Assembly (NCBI GenBank): GCA_013397695.1
Contig: VYZI01000103.1
Span: 2,473,416 to 2,537,415, forward strand
Origin: Centropus unirufus
Taxonomy: Eukaryota > Chordata > Aves > Cuculiformes > Centropidae
Length of the DNA stretch: 64,000 nt
Direction of reading: 5' to 3'
Position 1 is the first letter of the stretch; the number at the start of each line of letters is the position of its first letter. The translations under genes and the position numbers were made by a program. Under the pieces are notes generated by a model that saw only the letters and a program-made list of their open reading frames with translations, made no database searches and was not told the DNA's origin. Below, piece after piece: positions 39,001 through 50,294 of the stretch.

Positions 39001-42000
39001 GTAATTCACTGAATCACAAAGTTGTTAAGGTCAGAATTTGAGCCTATGAGAGAATTGTTCAACACTCATTAATTTGAAAGTGCTATTCATCTTAGCTCCA
39101 GGCCTGATATTGAGTTCAGTATTTTGGGGGAAGAAAAATGTTATTTCTAGCTAATTAAAGTCACTCTGTACAGAAAGTCAGAATGAAGGGCCCTCCTTGA
39201 TAATGAAGGGCTTCCAGATAGATCTAGTGATGGCCATACTTGTTTTCTATACCATGTTCGGTTTTGTTCTTCTATAGACTCAGACTATCAGAGTGGAAGG
39301 GAAGGAATCCTTCCACTCCCACAAGATGTGTGTGAATCGAGGTTCTCTGTACCGTTCCTTTTCTTGCCTGCCTGACAATAAAAAAAAGTAAAATAAGTCC
39401 TCTCCAATGCCTCTCTCAGCTGCTGGTCCAACTATGGGAAAGTTGGAGGTGCACAGACTGTCTCTGTGATGAAAGGAGGCTGCATGTGGAAAGGAATAAT
39501 TCAGCACGAACTGGACCATGCTCTGGGCTTTCTGCATGAACATTCTCGAAGTGACCGGGACAGGCATGTAAAGATCATGTGGGAGTACATCAGTCCAGGT
39601 AAGTACCTATGAAGTCCTCAACTTAGAAAGTGGTGTAGACACATCCTATTGTTCCCAGCACTTCCTTCTTCCCTGAAGGGAGTAGATAGGAAACATACTC
39701 TAAGCACAATATCATATATTACAGCTGACAGACCAGACTTCAGGAAATTTGAAAACTCCAGAAACCTGGGTCTTCCATATGACTATTCCTCAGTAATGCA
39801 CTATGGCCCGTAAGTAGCAGCATGGCATTGATAATGGATTTTTTTTTTTTTTACCTGATATTTTACCTTAGAATTTCCATAATAACTCAGTCCTAGCTGT
39901 CAGTTTCCCCATTTCCTTCTCTGAGAAAAACACTGTGAGTCAGTCCAGGCAAGCCACTTCCTAAGGTTGATTCATAATCCTTTATCTTGCTGCGTTTTTT
40001 GCAGATATACATTCACTAATACCACTGGGAAAGCGACTATTGTACCAATTCCTGATGGATCAGTGCATATTGGACAGAGGCAAGGACTGAGCAACTTGGA
40101 CGTGGCCAAAATCAACAGACTTTACAATTGCAGTAAGTATCTCACAGCAATCCTTTTATCTTCTACTCAGATCCCTCGCAGAGACATTTGGGCACATGGC
40201 TGAGGCAGCAGTATTTCAGCAAAGACTGTGAGACTATTCTCCTAAACTCACGGTACCCACTAGGTTTACTATGGGAGAAAATGCAAAGCAGAAGATGGAC
40301 GCACATTGTGATCAGTGTGAATCTGTTCTAAATTAAATTCAAGAAGAGATTGTAATTGTAAATGTGTGGAAGCTGCTATCAACCTGACACTGAAACAAAT
40401 ATTCTTGCTTTCACAGGTCGCTGCAGCACTGTTCTCGATGCAGCATCTGGTGTTCTGAGATCTTCCAACCACCCAAGAAATTACTCAGATAACACCAACT
40501 GTGTCTGGCTCATCCGAACTCGATCCAGAAATACGCAGGTTATTAGTGGTCTTGCAATACAGCTGACCTTACTTCTTTTTATGTTAAGCATTTTGTGCTT
40601 TGTCTGCATACCAGTTGCTAGCTAGAATCTTTTCCATGACAGAGATTTCAGACTAGTCTCTACTTCTTCATGTCCTTAAGCCAGGTATAGTCAAAGACAA
40701 CTGCAGAGTTGTGATTTTGAAAAACCTCCATGTTGGGCTTCAGGTTTGCAAAATCAAGACAAAGCAGTCTGAGCATGGGAGCATTCAGTCACAGGCCCAT
40801 TAGACCTGAACGCTGCAACTTCAGGGGATGAGAGGCAAGACTGGGTAAGCAGTTCTAGTTTGGGCTTTGCCACAGCTTGGATTCTGTCTGTCGTAAAGGA
40901 CACTCTATGAAAGAAGTCTTATACACATATATTAAAGACTGCTTTTCTCTTCCCTTCCAGATATCCTTGCACTTTCAAGCCTTTGAGCTGCAGACAACCA
41001 GAGACTGTCAGGGTGATTATGTTAAAGTTTACAATGGATCCACCAAGGCTTCTCCAGTTCTGATGGACAAGACCTGTGGATCAAAGATACCCAATGACGT
41101 AGTTGCTTCTGGTAATCTTATGCTCATAGAGTTCGTCACAGATGGTTCTGAAACAGCTTCTGGTTTCCAAGCCATCTTTAATTCTGGTAGGTATGTGAGG
41201 AAGGAGAATGGCAAAGATAGACAATCTGTGTCATATCAACAGGTGTCCTGCCTTTCTTTTCACATGACAATTGGAAAAACATTATTTGAGGAACACATGT
41301 CTGCAAAAGCCACCAGCTCCTACCTTGCTGTATATATAGTGGATAAATCCTACACTGATACTATTTATTCATTCAGGCAAATGGGGCCGCACTCAGGACA
41401 AGTGCTGTTAGCCAGGTGATTCTCTGTTTGCCCTGTCTTGCAAATACATGCCACTTCAAAGCATTCGCAATTAAGAGTGTGATCAATTTAATGTTACTTC
41501 TACTGTTACTCACACAGTCGAATGAGATTAAATCATAATGCCATATTTAAATGTATTGCCTTTCTGAAAAGAATACAGTTTTTAATCATGCAGTTCTGAG
41601 GGCAAGACTGATCTATGGTGAGCCAGGTAACTCAGCCCCACTGCAAGAAGAGAGGCAGTATTTCCATGGTCAGGATCCCAGGAATGTATCCACCTAAACC
41701 ACATTTTCTGTAGTCTCATTTAATTAGCAACTAAGGCCACAATTATACAATTAAGTTACCCCAGACTTCTAAGTTCACATATATCATCTGGAATAAATAG
41801 ATGCCTGTGTGCATATGTGTAGTCTACAGAAACCGTACAGAAAGTTCACCTATGTCATATGACCTTTCATTTGCCCTAGAATAAGAACAAGCACACAAAG
41901 AATTTGCATAAATTCACTGAAATGCAGCAACTTAACTGTATATCCAAACCAAAACAGCAGGTTTCCAGTTTCTATACTATATATTTGTGTCCACTGTAGC

Positions 42001-42185
42001 TATGGAAGAAAAGAAGAAAATTTCCCATGCCACTTTGATGTGTCATCAACTATGAGATTATCCTAGTTATCAGATAAAATGTGATTTAACATTGATGTAT
42101 TTTAGATATATTACATTTTTTCAAAGGTCTCTGAAAGCTAAATAGTCTCTATTTCATTTACAGTGAGAACTCAAAGAAAACCTAG
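32945..42185 (+). CDS. Astacin-family metalloprotease with CUB domain, hatching-enzyme-like, complete span in 13 exons
   Basis: Thirteen exons join in frame from ATG 32945 into about 404 residues. Residues 1-19 give a signal peptide and 20-82 a propeptide holding FLQEGDIV (70-77), where D75 fits the aspartate switch that blocks the zinc in pro-astacins. A basic RRR site (80-82) precedes the catalytic domain (about 83-280). The zinc site HELDHALGFLHEH has ligands H179, H183 and H189 and catalytic E180. The Met-turn SVMHYG has M234 and the zinc-facing Y236. Cysteines 130-280 and 151-171 match the two standard disulfides, and the extra C87/C90 pair marks the six-cysteine hatching-enzyme subgroup. 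One CUB domain follows (about 283-396). Such enzymes are secreted and cut egg envelopes or matrix; the substrate here is unknown. It could correspond to a known avian astacin such as the quail CAM-1 type. A TATA-like tract lies about 50-80 bases upstream of the ATG. Confidence 0.92.
33245..33269 (+). CDS. Astacin exon 2, 25-nt micro-exon
   Basis: Acceptor ttttgcag, donor gtaagt. Encodes ETYGNSTA plus one base. NST is a possible N-glycosylation site in the propeptide. Confidence 0.75.
35139..35155 (+). CDS. Astacin exon 3, 17-nt micro-exon
   Basis: A long pyrimidine tract and ttttgcag precede it; the donor is gtaagg. Adds TTEPTE and restores phase 0. Confidence 0.7.
35845..35869 (+). CDS. Astacin exon 4, 25-nt micro-exon
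   Basis: Acceptor cttgcag, donor gtatgt. Encodes VTTQEDIY plus one base, the same length and phase as exon 2. Confidence 0.72.
36646..36717 (+). CDS. Astacin exon 5 (propeptide)
   Basis: Acceptor gcgcag, donor gtaatg, phase 1-1. Encodes an acidic propeptide part (SPVPTETDSEDE) followed by VIFNRILKVNK. Confidence 0.85.
37718..37852 (+). CDS. Astacin exon 6 (aspartate switch, activation site, start of protease)
   Basis: Acceptor accatag, donor gtgggt. Encodes FLQEGDIVPQRRRSAINC, with the inhibitory aspartate, the cleavage site and the CxxC pair, then NGIVRVPYVLDPTY, the usual first strand of astacin domains. Confidence 0.93.
38516..38633 (+). CDS. Astacin exon 7
   Basis: Acceptor cttctccag, donor gtgagt, phase 1-2. 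Encodes the helix with EAMAEFETLTCINFV (C130) and the strand RDYLNIRSADG. Confidence 0.93.
39420..39598 (+). CDS. Astacin exon 8 (zinc-binding active site)
   Basis: Acceptor cctctctcag, donor gtaagt. Encodes CWSNYGKVGG, GGCMWKG and the zinc motif HELDHALGFLHEHSR. Confidence 0.96.
39725..39809 (+). CDS. Astacin exon 9 (Met-turn)
   Basis: Acceptor attacag, donor gtaagt. Encodes YDYSSVMHYGP, carrying the Met-turn and the tyrosine of the active site. Confidence 0.95.
40005..40132 (+). CDS. Astacin exon 10 (end of catalytic domain)
   Basis: Acceptor ttttttgcag, donor gtaagt. Encodes IGQRQGLSNLDVAKINRLYNC, the conserved last helix and cysteine 280. Confidence 0.95.
40417..40538 (+). CDS. Astacin exon 11 (first half of CUB domain)
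   Basis: Acceptor tttcacag. Ends CAG before an unusual gttatt donor. Encodes the CUB start: SSNHPRNYSDNTNCVWLI. Confidence 0.9.
40961..41190 (+). CDS. Astacin exon 12 (second half of CUB domain)
   Basis: Acceptor cccttccag. Encodes ISLHFQAFEL, CQGDYVKVYNG, CGSKIP and ASGFQAIFNS, the typical CUB core with its acidic DY motif. Two donors are possible: after 41190 (gtatgt, preferred) or after 41186 (gtaggt). Confidence 0.9.
42164..42185 (+). CDS. Astacin exon 13 (terminal coding exon, short)
   Basis: Acceptor atttacag. With the preferred donor of exon 12 it encodes (S)ENSKKT and stops at 42183-42185. With the other donor it encodes a different 12-residue tail stopping at 42198. The choice of frame is uncertain, but either gives a protein of 404-407 residues. 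Confidence 0.55.
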
Positions 42186-42426
42186 CAGCCAAAACTGACG
42201 TAACGAAGAAGAGCATATTCTGTGAATATTGAAATTATATGTTTCTTACTTTGCTCCTATGCTGGCTTGGATCAGTATGAAATTTAATTCTGTTAAGAAT
42301 CAACGTCTACACCTTCCTGATAAAGTTTATTCCCCAATCTATATAAACGTATGAATTCTATACATCCAGTGTACTTCCCCTCTTGTCTGCACAGTTAAGT
42401 TATTACCTCTTGCTATTTAACAATTG

Positions 42427-42432
42427 AATAAA
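42427..42432 (+). terminator. Polyadenylation signal of the astacin gene
   Basis: AATAAA lies about 240 bases after the stop codon, giving a short 3' UTR. Confidence 0.75.
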
Positions 42433-42445
42433 AAGCGTCATTAAA

Positions 42446-45400
42446 AAAATAATGTTTCCATTTCTCTTTTTCATAGTCCCTTCCACCCATACACACAATC
42501 AGCCCCCTTCATTCAGCCACAGGGATATCTCTTAACTATACTAATGGACATCATCATAGGTTCAGTGGCTGAAGAGACCACCTCCAAGCTTTACAAATTC
42601 ATTTTATGATCTTCACAGTCTTGATCATGAAAAGGTCTTATGTACAGTCTCTTCTCCCAGCCTAACATTCAGGCCTCCAAAAATGACATCTGCCTTAACA
42701 ATCCTGCTATATCTTTCAATCATAAGCAAGATGGACAAGAGAAAAGTGTTGCCAGTAGAGGACTGGTACTTCCTATTGCAGTTTTGCCTGTACAGTTCTG
42801 GTAGGCAGGGGGTGGCTAAGAGTGCCTGTCTAACCACAAATCATTTTTAGTACACAGATACAATTAAGTCTAGCATAGGACAAGAGGTGGACTAGATAAT
42901 GCTTCCAGAGGAGTTTTTTTTTTGTCAGGCAAGAAGCTAGACTCTCCACTTCTGATCTCATAAGGAGGACAGAGCTGGAAGAGTGGCAGAGTTCCAAGAG
43001 AGGTCATTTCATAGCCTTTGCCTGGAATTGCACTGAAAATGACATCTGCTTGACCAAGACAAGCCTCTAACAGATCTGCAAAAAAAAACCAGGCTGCTAT
43101 TTTATTCTTGTACCACGGACATTTAAATGTATGACTAATATGGATACTTAGTATTTGTATGTCTATGTCTGAAAAAAAGGAAATACTTTTCCCCTTCTTA
43201 CTCTGTAACACTAGGAACCTTCATTTTTTTCTCACAGAAAAACATTTCTAGAAAAGAATAGCAGAAAATTAATTTGAATCTCAGTAAAATTTATAGAGCA
43301 AATGCTATATTAACAATTTATTTTTCTTTGCTAAAGGAGGCAGCAAAAATACTCAATTTGCAAGAATTTGCTCAAAGCCCTGTCTGTATTTAAACTGTTT
43401 TATGAGGAATCAGTCACTTCTTGACATCAGAGAAACTTTAATTCTATTAAAGATTGCTTCTTTATCCACAACGGTTCTGCAAATGTCTCTGAAGAGAGCA
43501 ATTTTGATACTGTTTTAGAACAGACATTTCTTCAGTTCTTCAGAAACTACAGAAGGGTTCAGCTTCTGATATATTGTTCTAGCTACTCTCAGGAGTCAAG
43601 TGTTGCAATCAACACATCATAAATGCAAATACTTTTAAAAATGCAGTTCTAGAGAAAAATATTTGACAGCTGTTGTTCCTGAGCTCCTCCAAAACAAAAG
43701 GGAGGAAATAATACTGCAAAGCCAGAATTTACTGGCGGATTGGCGAGCACCAACATCTTAACTCTTCTTTTTTTTGCAGAAGAATTTCAGGTGGGATTAA
43801 GGTGTTCCACAGGGTGCTGGAAAGGGAGTGTCAGGAGATTTAGGTTCTCAAAGTTGAAGGAGGGATAGTGATTTCAGCAGATGAGCTTTGAGGAATAGAG
43901 CCCTGAAATACTGTTGTCAAGGACTGAGAGCTCTTCCCCTCAACTACATCCACAGCAATCCAGCCAGGCCAGTCTTTGTGGAGAGATTCTTAACAGAAAT
44001 ACAAAGATTGGTAGGAATGCTGCAGGAATGGAAATGTGCACGTGTGAGAAAGCACTGGGAGAAGCAGCAAAACAAGGGTTACAAGAACAGCCTGTATCGA
44101 TAACAAGGGACTCCATTCCCATGGCACTGCTCCCACGGCACTAAACCCAGGAGGATCATGGAGGAATGCAGTGTTTATGGCATTATCACAGGGTCTATAC
44201 TCCATTCAGGCAATAGAACAGATGACTTGTCAGGAGAAGATCCTGACATGCCAGCAAGTTTGCAGCTGTTAAACGTGCCATTCCTTTTTCCTGGTAAAAA
44301 TAAATAAATGCAAGAAAATAAATATAACTTTTCAAAATGACAAATAGGTGATTTGAAGACAAGGGTTTTTGTTTTTTTTTTTTAATGAGGAGAGGGGCTA
44401 TTCTATAATCATGTAATTTCCATGCTTCTTTGCCTGATCCGTACACCATCCTGCCACAAGACCCAAGCTGGCAATGATGACAGAGAGAGAGTGGGATTCC
44501 TTACCTACATTCTCTACTTTTTGTCATGGAGACTTTTGCCTCCACCATCGCCCATCTTCATTCACCCCTCAGACCCCTTCCACCAAGGTCTCCATGGAGT
44601 GGGGAGATGCATGCAGAGAGGCTCTGGTTCCCCTGTGCAGACTCCTGTGCACTTTCAAGTGGGGGAGCTCAGGGCTTAAAGAGGAACACAGACACAGGTG
44701 AGGCCAGCCAAGATGCCAGCCGGCCTGGGTGTAGGGCCTGGCAGAAACGACAAAGGTTCCTTTGAGCCCCACTGGCCACAGGACATGGAGCAGTGTTTGG
44801 ATCAGGCCTTGAGAACAGGCAGGACTCCCCAAAGCAGAGAGGAGAGGCATCAAACTCAATCAGATTTCCCCTGCCCTCCTCTCAGCAAAAGATGGGTCAA
44901 GCCCTCTCAGCAAGGGTACCTCAACAGCACCATTTGTAATTTTTCTTTCCATTTGTAAGTTTAAATTAATGTCCTCACTAAATAAATCAATTTTTGTTCC
45001 CACACAACTAGTTTCTGTGGAAATTGCTACTTTATTGAATGCCAGATTTTCTCAACGAGCTGCCAGTTGTGTTAAGACGCTGTACTTGAAGGGGGAGATT
45101 GAAACACTACTTTGTAGAAATGCAGTGCTCTATATTTTAGCAACAGTATGTCGACTATTGGTATATTCATATGAAATTAATTTCTGTATTGTAGATCAAA
45201 CCCTTGCCTTTGAATAAGGCCTTTAAACCTAACTGAACTATAAAAGTTCACTATTCTAAGTCTGTCTAACTGCCCAAGGGGTAACAAGGTTCTGCAACCA
45301 GCTCTGATACAGGGCACTAAATTAAAAAAGAACTGTAACAATCTGGATTTCAAAGGAAAAAAGAAAATCAGCTCTACACAAAAAGATCGTATTTTCATTT

Positions 45401-46188
45401 TAGGTTATATTCCATTTCCTCTGTAATGTGCCCTTTGAATTTTTTTTGTTGGTACATACTGATGCATGTGTCCATGAAAATCTGGAAGAACTGGTCATCA
45501 AGGGAAAGACCTACTGACTCACAGGCTTCCCGCGCTGAGGAGGAAAATCTCTTTACAAATATTTTTCACGTTATTATTTTTTCTGAAATTTTTTTTTTGC
45601 TTTATAGAAGGTAACTTTTAGTCTGCCTTTTTCTCTAATTTCAGTGCTCAAAAAGAAAGAAAAAAGTGCAAACAAGTACAATCTCCTCATTCCCCCTCCA
45701 ATTCTACCACATCAATCATTCACAGCAATTATTCTTTATCTCTTTAGATTCAAAACAATTGGTATCATCCTCTACCCAGAGAAACCAAGAAAACAGTTAT
45801 AGCTCAAAGCACAATCAGACTATATGGACAGTGAAAATACTACTTGCTTTTTCAGAAGTAAATTGTTACTAAATAGTCTGAAGACCTGAAAACCAAAACC
45901 AAGATTCTCCAGGTGTTTGGATTCTCTGGCCCGACTCACTGAGTTTAAAGCTTCAATGTCAAGCATAGAGCAAGTGTTTTTATTTAAAGAAACGGACATT
46001 TTTACGATTGCCTGACTCCTGACTTGTAAAATTGACAATGCTTTAATTGCATTGCATTTTTTAAAGAATGACTGCATATTTCTGTGCTCCTAATAAAAAA
46101 AAAAAGACTTAACAGAAAGATCTTAATACAGGCAAAGCCCAGCTCAGAACTGAGTCTTCAGGAGATGCCTCACTGAAGAATCAATACA
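42446..46188. other. Intergenic region with no recognised gene
   Basis: Several open frames overlap around 44420-44960 on both strands in a more GC-rich block, but none shows a known domain or splice structure. No CR1 end was seen. The block may be an old unidentified repeat. Confidence 0.5.
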
Positions 46189-47355
46189 GAATCATGGAAT
46201 GATTTGATTTGAAAGGGGCCTTAAAGGTCACCTAGTACCCCTTAACATGGGCAGGGACACCTCACACTAGACCAAGTTACCTAAAGCCTGATCCAACCTG
46301 GCCTTGAACACTTCCAGGGATGGAGCATCCATGACTTCTCTGGACAACCTGTTCCAGTGCCTCCCCACCCTCTCAGTAAAAAATTTCTTCCTATTATCTA
46401 ATCTAAATCTGCTTTCTTTCTGGTTAAAACCATTACCCCTCTTCCTACTGATACTATCCCTGATAAAGAGTCCCTTCCCGTCTTTCCTGTAAAACCCCTT
46501 TAAGGACTGGAAGGCTGCTATAAGGTCTCCCCCAGAGTCTTCTCTAGACTAAATGATACCAACTCTCTTAGCCTCTTCTCATGAGGTGTCATCTGCGAAG
46601 AGTAGAGGAGTCAATTCCCTTGACCTGCTGGTCCTCCCTCATGCTCCTTTTGATGCAGCTGGGCTGCAAGTCCACAATGCCAGCTCATACTGAACTTCTC
46701 ATCCACCAGCACCCCCCTAAGTCCTCTTTAGAGCTACTCTCAATCTATTCTCCATCCAGCCTGTAACTGGGCTTAGAATTCCCCGAATCCAGATGTAGGA
46801 CCTTACACTTGGCCTTGTTAAACTTCATGAGGTTCACACAGGTCCACCTCAAACTTCTCCATGTCCCTTTGAATGGCATCCCTTTCTTCCAACATGTCAA
46901 CTGTGCCACACAACTTGGTGTCACCGGCAAACTTGCTGAGGGTGCCCTCAATCCCAGTGTCCATGTCACTGTTAAATATATTAAACAATATTGGTCCCGA
47001 TACCTACCCCTAAGGACTGCCACTCATTGCCAGTCTCCTCTTGAGTCCCCATTGACCACAACCCTTTGAGTGTGACTCTCCAGTCAATTCCTTATCCACT
47101 GACTAGTTGTCAAATCCATATCTCTCCAATTTAGAGATAAGAATGTTGTTCAGAACAGTGTTGAATGCTTTGCACAATTCCAGGTAGATGACATCATACT
47201 CCCATCATAGTAGGCCACCAAATTTGCCAGGGCAGGATTTACCCTTAGTGAAACCATGTTGGCTGTCAGCAGTCACCTCCTTATTTTTCATATGCCACAG
47301 CAGCATTTCCAGGAGGATTTGCTCCATGACCTTGCCAGACACAGAGGTTAGACTG
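46189..47355 (-). mobile_element. CR1 LINE fragment, 3' end at 46189
   Basis: The plus strand opens with an aatcatggaatgatt-type end and continues through the usual reverse-complement CR1 text. On the minus strand 46745-47023 reads as the end of the CR1 ORF2 protein, with FNKAKCKVLHL. Frame breaks show that it is inactive. Confidence 0.85.
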
Positions 47356-47359
47356 ACCA

Positions 47360-47463
47360 GTCATGCTAGATATGGTTAGGCAGTTGAACTACATGATCAT
47401 TGTAGGGTCTTCCCAAGTGAAATAGCTTATTCTTGTCTAGTCTGGTCTAGTCTTGTCTAGTCT
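47360..47463 (+). mobile_element. CR1 3' end fragment, opposite orientation
   Basis: Reads ctacatgatcattgtaggg, the sense-strand CR1 3' end. It is followed by a degenerate cttgtctagt tail repeat (about 47430-47463) in place of the usual short tail unit. Confidence 0.7.
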
Positions 47464-49610
47464 AACATCTCTGACAAAAGAATTGTACAGATCCCTGTAC
47501 TCCAGGGACTTCATGATTCTCTATACAAAGTCTTTACTTCACATAACTATATTTTATATTCCCAAGTTTACTAATTGATCAGGCCTAGTGGCCTAATTGT
47601 GCATCGGCAGAACAGTTCTTCATCTTGTCCTAGTATTCTAAGGGATTATGTGTCGTTTTTTCATTAATTTATACATAATACCAACACTAAATACTACCAT
47701 TTTCCTCCATTTTACTGCCCTACTACTCAGTCCCACCTAACTCTATCCATTTCTATACTTCTGTCTTCGTATGATCACATCCTAACACTTTCTAGCCAGC
47801 ATTCCCTATTTCTCCTTGTGCAGACAATCTGAATTGCATATATCCCCATCCATATTTATTCATTATTATATGGTGTGCTTTCTTTAAGATATAGAGGTAG
47901 GGTGTAAGTACATGAGCACATATAAAACAAACATCAGGCTGAAGGAAGAATTGTCCCATGTTAAGAGCCAATCACACCTCTCTTTATAGAGCTCGAATAA
48001 TTTTTTTTTATACTCAGGTTTGAAAAATTTCATAATGGCATATTTTACAGTACTAAAAGAAGCTCACAGGTAGGGCATAGTCCTAAAAAAGGCAATGGAA
48101 ATTAACAAGTGTAGACCCAATTTATTTTTAACTTGTTTCAAGTTTAACCTTCGATATATTTGGCCCTTTTGGCTCCAAGTGAGGGTGGTAAAAGGGGCAA
48201 AAGGTAATCGTGATGGATTCTGACATGCTGACTGCAGTGTGATGGTGGATGGGGAAGTTTCCATGCATGCTCCCGCAAGTTCACAAGGTCTGAAATGTCA
48301 TTAAAGACAACCCCTGCAGGTGGCAGCAGTTCTTTAAAGTTCTGCACCACAGCACAGGGCTTGGTACAGTCTGTCCAACCCCCTGCTGAAGATTTTTATA
48401 GACTATGACATGGACGTGTTCTGCTAATGTTACTAATGCTTTTTTTTTTTCACTTTTAAGAGGAAAGTTTTAACACTTCTCAAGTAGCAGAAGGATGGTT
48501 TTGAGCGTTGTGGAAGCCCACCAAGTTCCAAATGCAGACATCTCCTACTCCTCTGTTTCAAATATTGCAGGTGTTTTTGTCTTTTTTTCCAAAACACTTT
48601 CCTTCCATCAGGCTTGCAGCAAGAATATGACCTAGCTGAACTGAAGTAGCACAGCACACAGAAATTTGTATAACAACCTGTTCAGCCGGAGCAAAATTTA
48701 AGTGACTGTTAAAAAAAGCCCTTCTGCTGACAAATACCTAGTTCTGAAGACACCACATCAGAAACAGAATAAACACATTGATCCAAATAACCAAAAAGAT
48801 TTCCCTGCTAATCTACCTGGGTAAAAAAATACTTTTTCCCTTCCTTATACTAGCTCTGTCAACCTAAGCTGATTTCTTGAACCTGTCATGCTTCATAGGT
48901 TTCTTAATTCTCTGCTTTAATACCTTTACTTCTTTTTCTTCCTTTTCTTCCTTTTCTTCCTTTTCTTCCTTTTCTTCCTTTTCTCACTAATGCTAATCCA
49001 TGCTGTAATTTGTATTGCCTGTCTTTACATTTTCATCATCTCTTTGCAGTTGCTACCATTCAATTTTACTGAGATAGAAACAATACAGAAGAATAATGAT
49101 CAAAGCAAAATTTATGCAAGTAAACTTTTTTTTTGTGGTAGTCTCTCTACACTTAAGGAAGAACTTTAGTACCCACTATGTTTGTCCTCCATTTAAACGT
49201 TTTGGCTGTTCCTCCTCTGTCTTCAAGGAAGAAGCTACTGTCTTAACTAGCATTGCTTTAATTCTGTGCCTATATTGTAATTTATTTAGGAAAATTATAA
49301 TGCTTTCCTTCTCTATATACAAAGTCTCTGCATATGATAATTGATTGAATGCCTCATCCAACAAACAAGCTGAGAAAAGGTTTACTTGATTCTTGCACCA
49401 TTCTTGCATCTCAGGACTTCTATTCATGTACTGTATGTATATGCATTTTTATGGGTTTTGTAGATCTTAGGGCCTATGTGCTTATCTATGGAAGCGAAAT
49501 CTTAAATAAGGATTTGATCCTACAAAGCACTGATCCCTTTCCATTCCTCTAATTTCAATCAAGAGTAGTTAACACCTCACAGGAATTGTTAAGCCATAAA
49601 TTTATTGTAT
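47464..49610. other. Intergenic region, no gene seen
   Basis: AT-rich sequence with a homopyrimidine microsatellite near 48.94 kb and otherwise nothing recognisable. Confidence 0.55.
48938..48984. repeat. Homopyrimidine 9-mer array (cttcctttt)
   Basis: About five perfect copies of a 9-base, all-pyrimidine unit. Such mirror-symmetric tracts can form triplex DNA. Confidence 0.9.
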
Positions 49611-50010
49611 AATCATGGAACCATTTAGGTTGGGAAAGACCCTCAAGACCATCAAGTCTAGCCATACATCTAGCAGTGCCATGTCCACCACTAAACCATG
49701 TCCCTAAGCACCGTATCTGCTCATCTTTCAAATACCTCCAAGGATGATGAATCAACCACTTCCCTGGGAAACCTGTTCTAGTGCTTGATAACCCCTTTGG
49801 TGAAGGGATTTTCCCAATATCCAGTCTAAACCTCCCCTGGTGCAACTTGAGGCCATTTCCTCTCATCCTATCACTTATTATCTGGGAGAAGAGACTTACA
49901 CCCACCTCACTACAACCTTTCAGGTAGCTGTGATAAGATAATAAGGTCTCCCCTAAGCTTTCTCTTCTCCAAACTAAACAACCTCCATTCCTTCAGCCAC
50001 AGTGCAACAC
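49611..50010 (-). mobile_element. CR1 LINE 3' fragment
   Basis: The plus strand starts aatcatggaaccatttaggt and continues with the familiar antisense CR1 3' text (gaccatcaagtctagcc, then the Leu/Ser-rich antisense region). Truncated at its 5' side; the far border is approximate. Confidence 0.88.
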
Positions 50011-50288
50011 AGTCTGTGCTTTCTCAGGATAAGTGTCACGTTGATCCATCACTCCTCCATGCACAGGGCACTGCTGGTTATGGCGTCTGGGTAGGAATTG
50101 GAGAGGGGATAATGTTTTGCTGATATAAAGTGCAGAATTCTCAGCAAATTACTTTAAGCTTGAAAGATGAGTTAAAAAGGTATACTTTTATGCTTGTCAA
50201 TTCAATGAGTCAAAGACCAAAGGGATTTATTTTAACTAATAACAGTATAAGCAAGGGAAATAATGTATATAATGTATAAATTTTTCTT

Positions 50289-50294
50289 TTTATT
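50289..50294 (-). terminator. Possible polyadenylation signal of the zinc-finger gene
   Basis: The minus strand reads AATAAA about 550 bases after the proposed stop codon at 50847. It depends on the last exon being right. Confidence 0.3.

Noticed and set aside
40877..41419. A continuous 180-codon frame starting upstream of the CUB exon
   Set aside because: Only the middle (40961 to about 41190) is the CUB exon; the flanks are intron with clear splice signals at both borders.
42446..46188. A second, tandem astacin gene or second CUB domain downstream
   Set aside because: No zinc motif, CUB motif or paired splice sites were found; the polyadenylation signal at 42427 closes the gene.
46745..47023. 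Open frame reading like a protein with FNKAKCKVLHL
   Set aside because: It is decayed CR1 ORF2, not a host gene.
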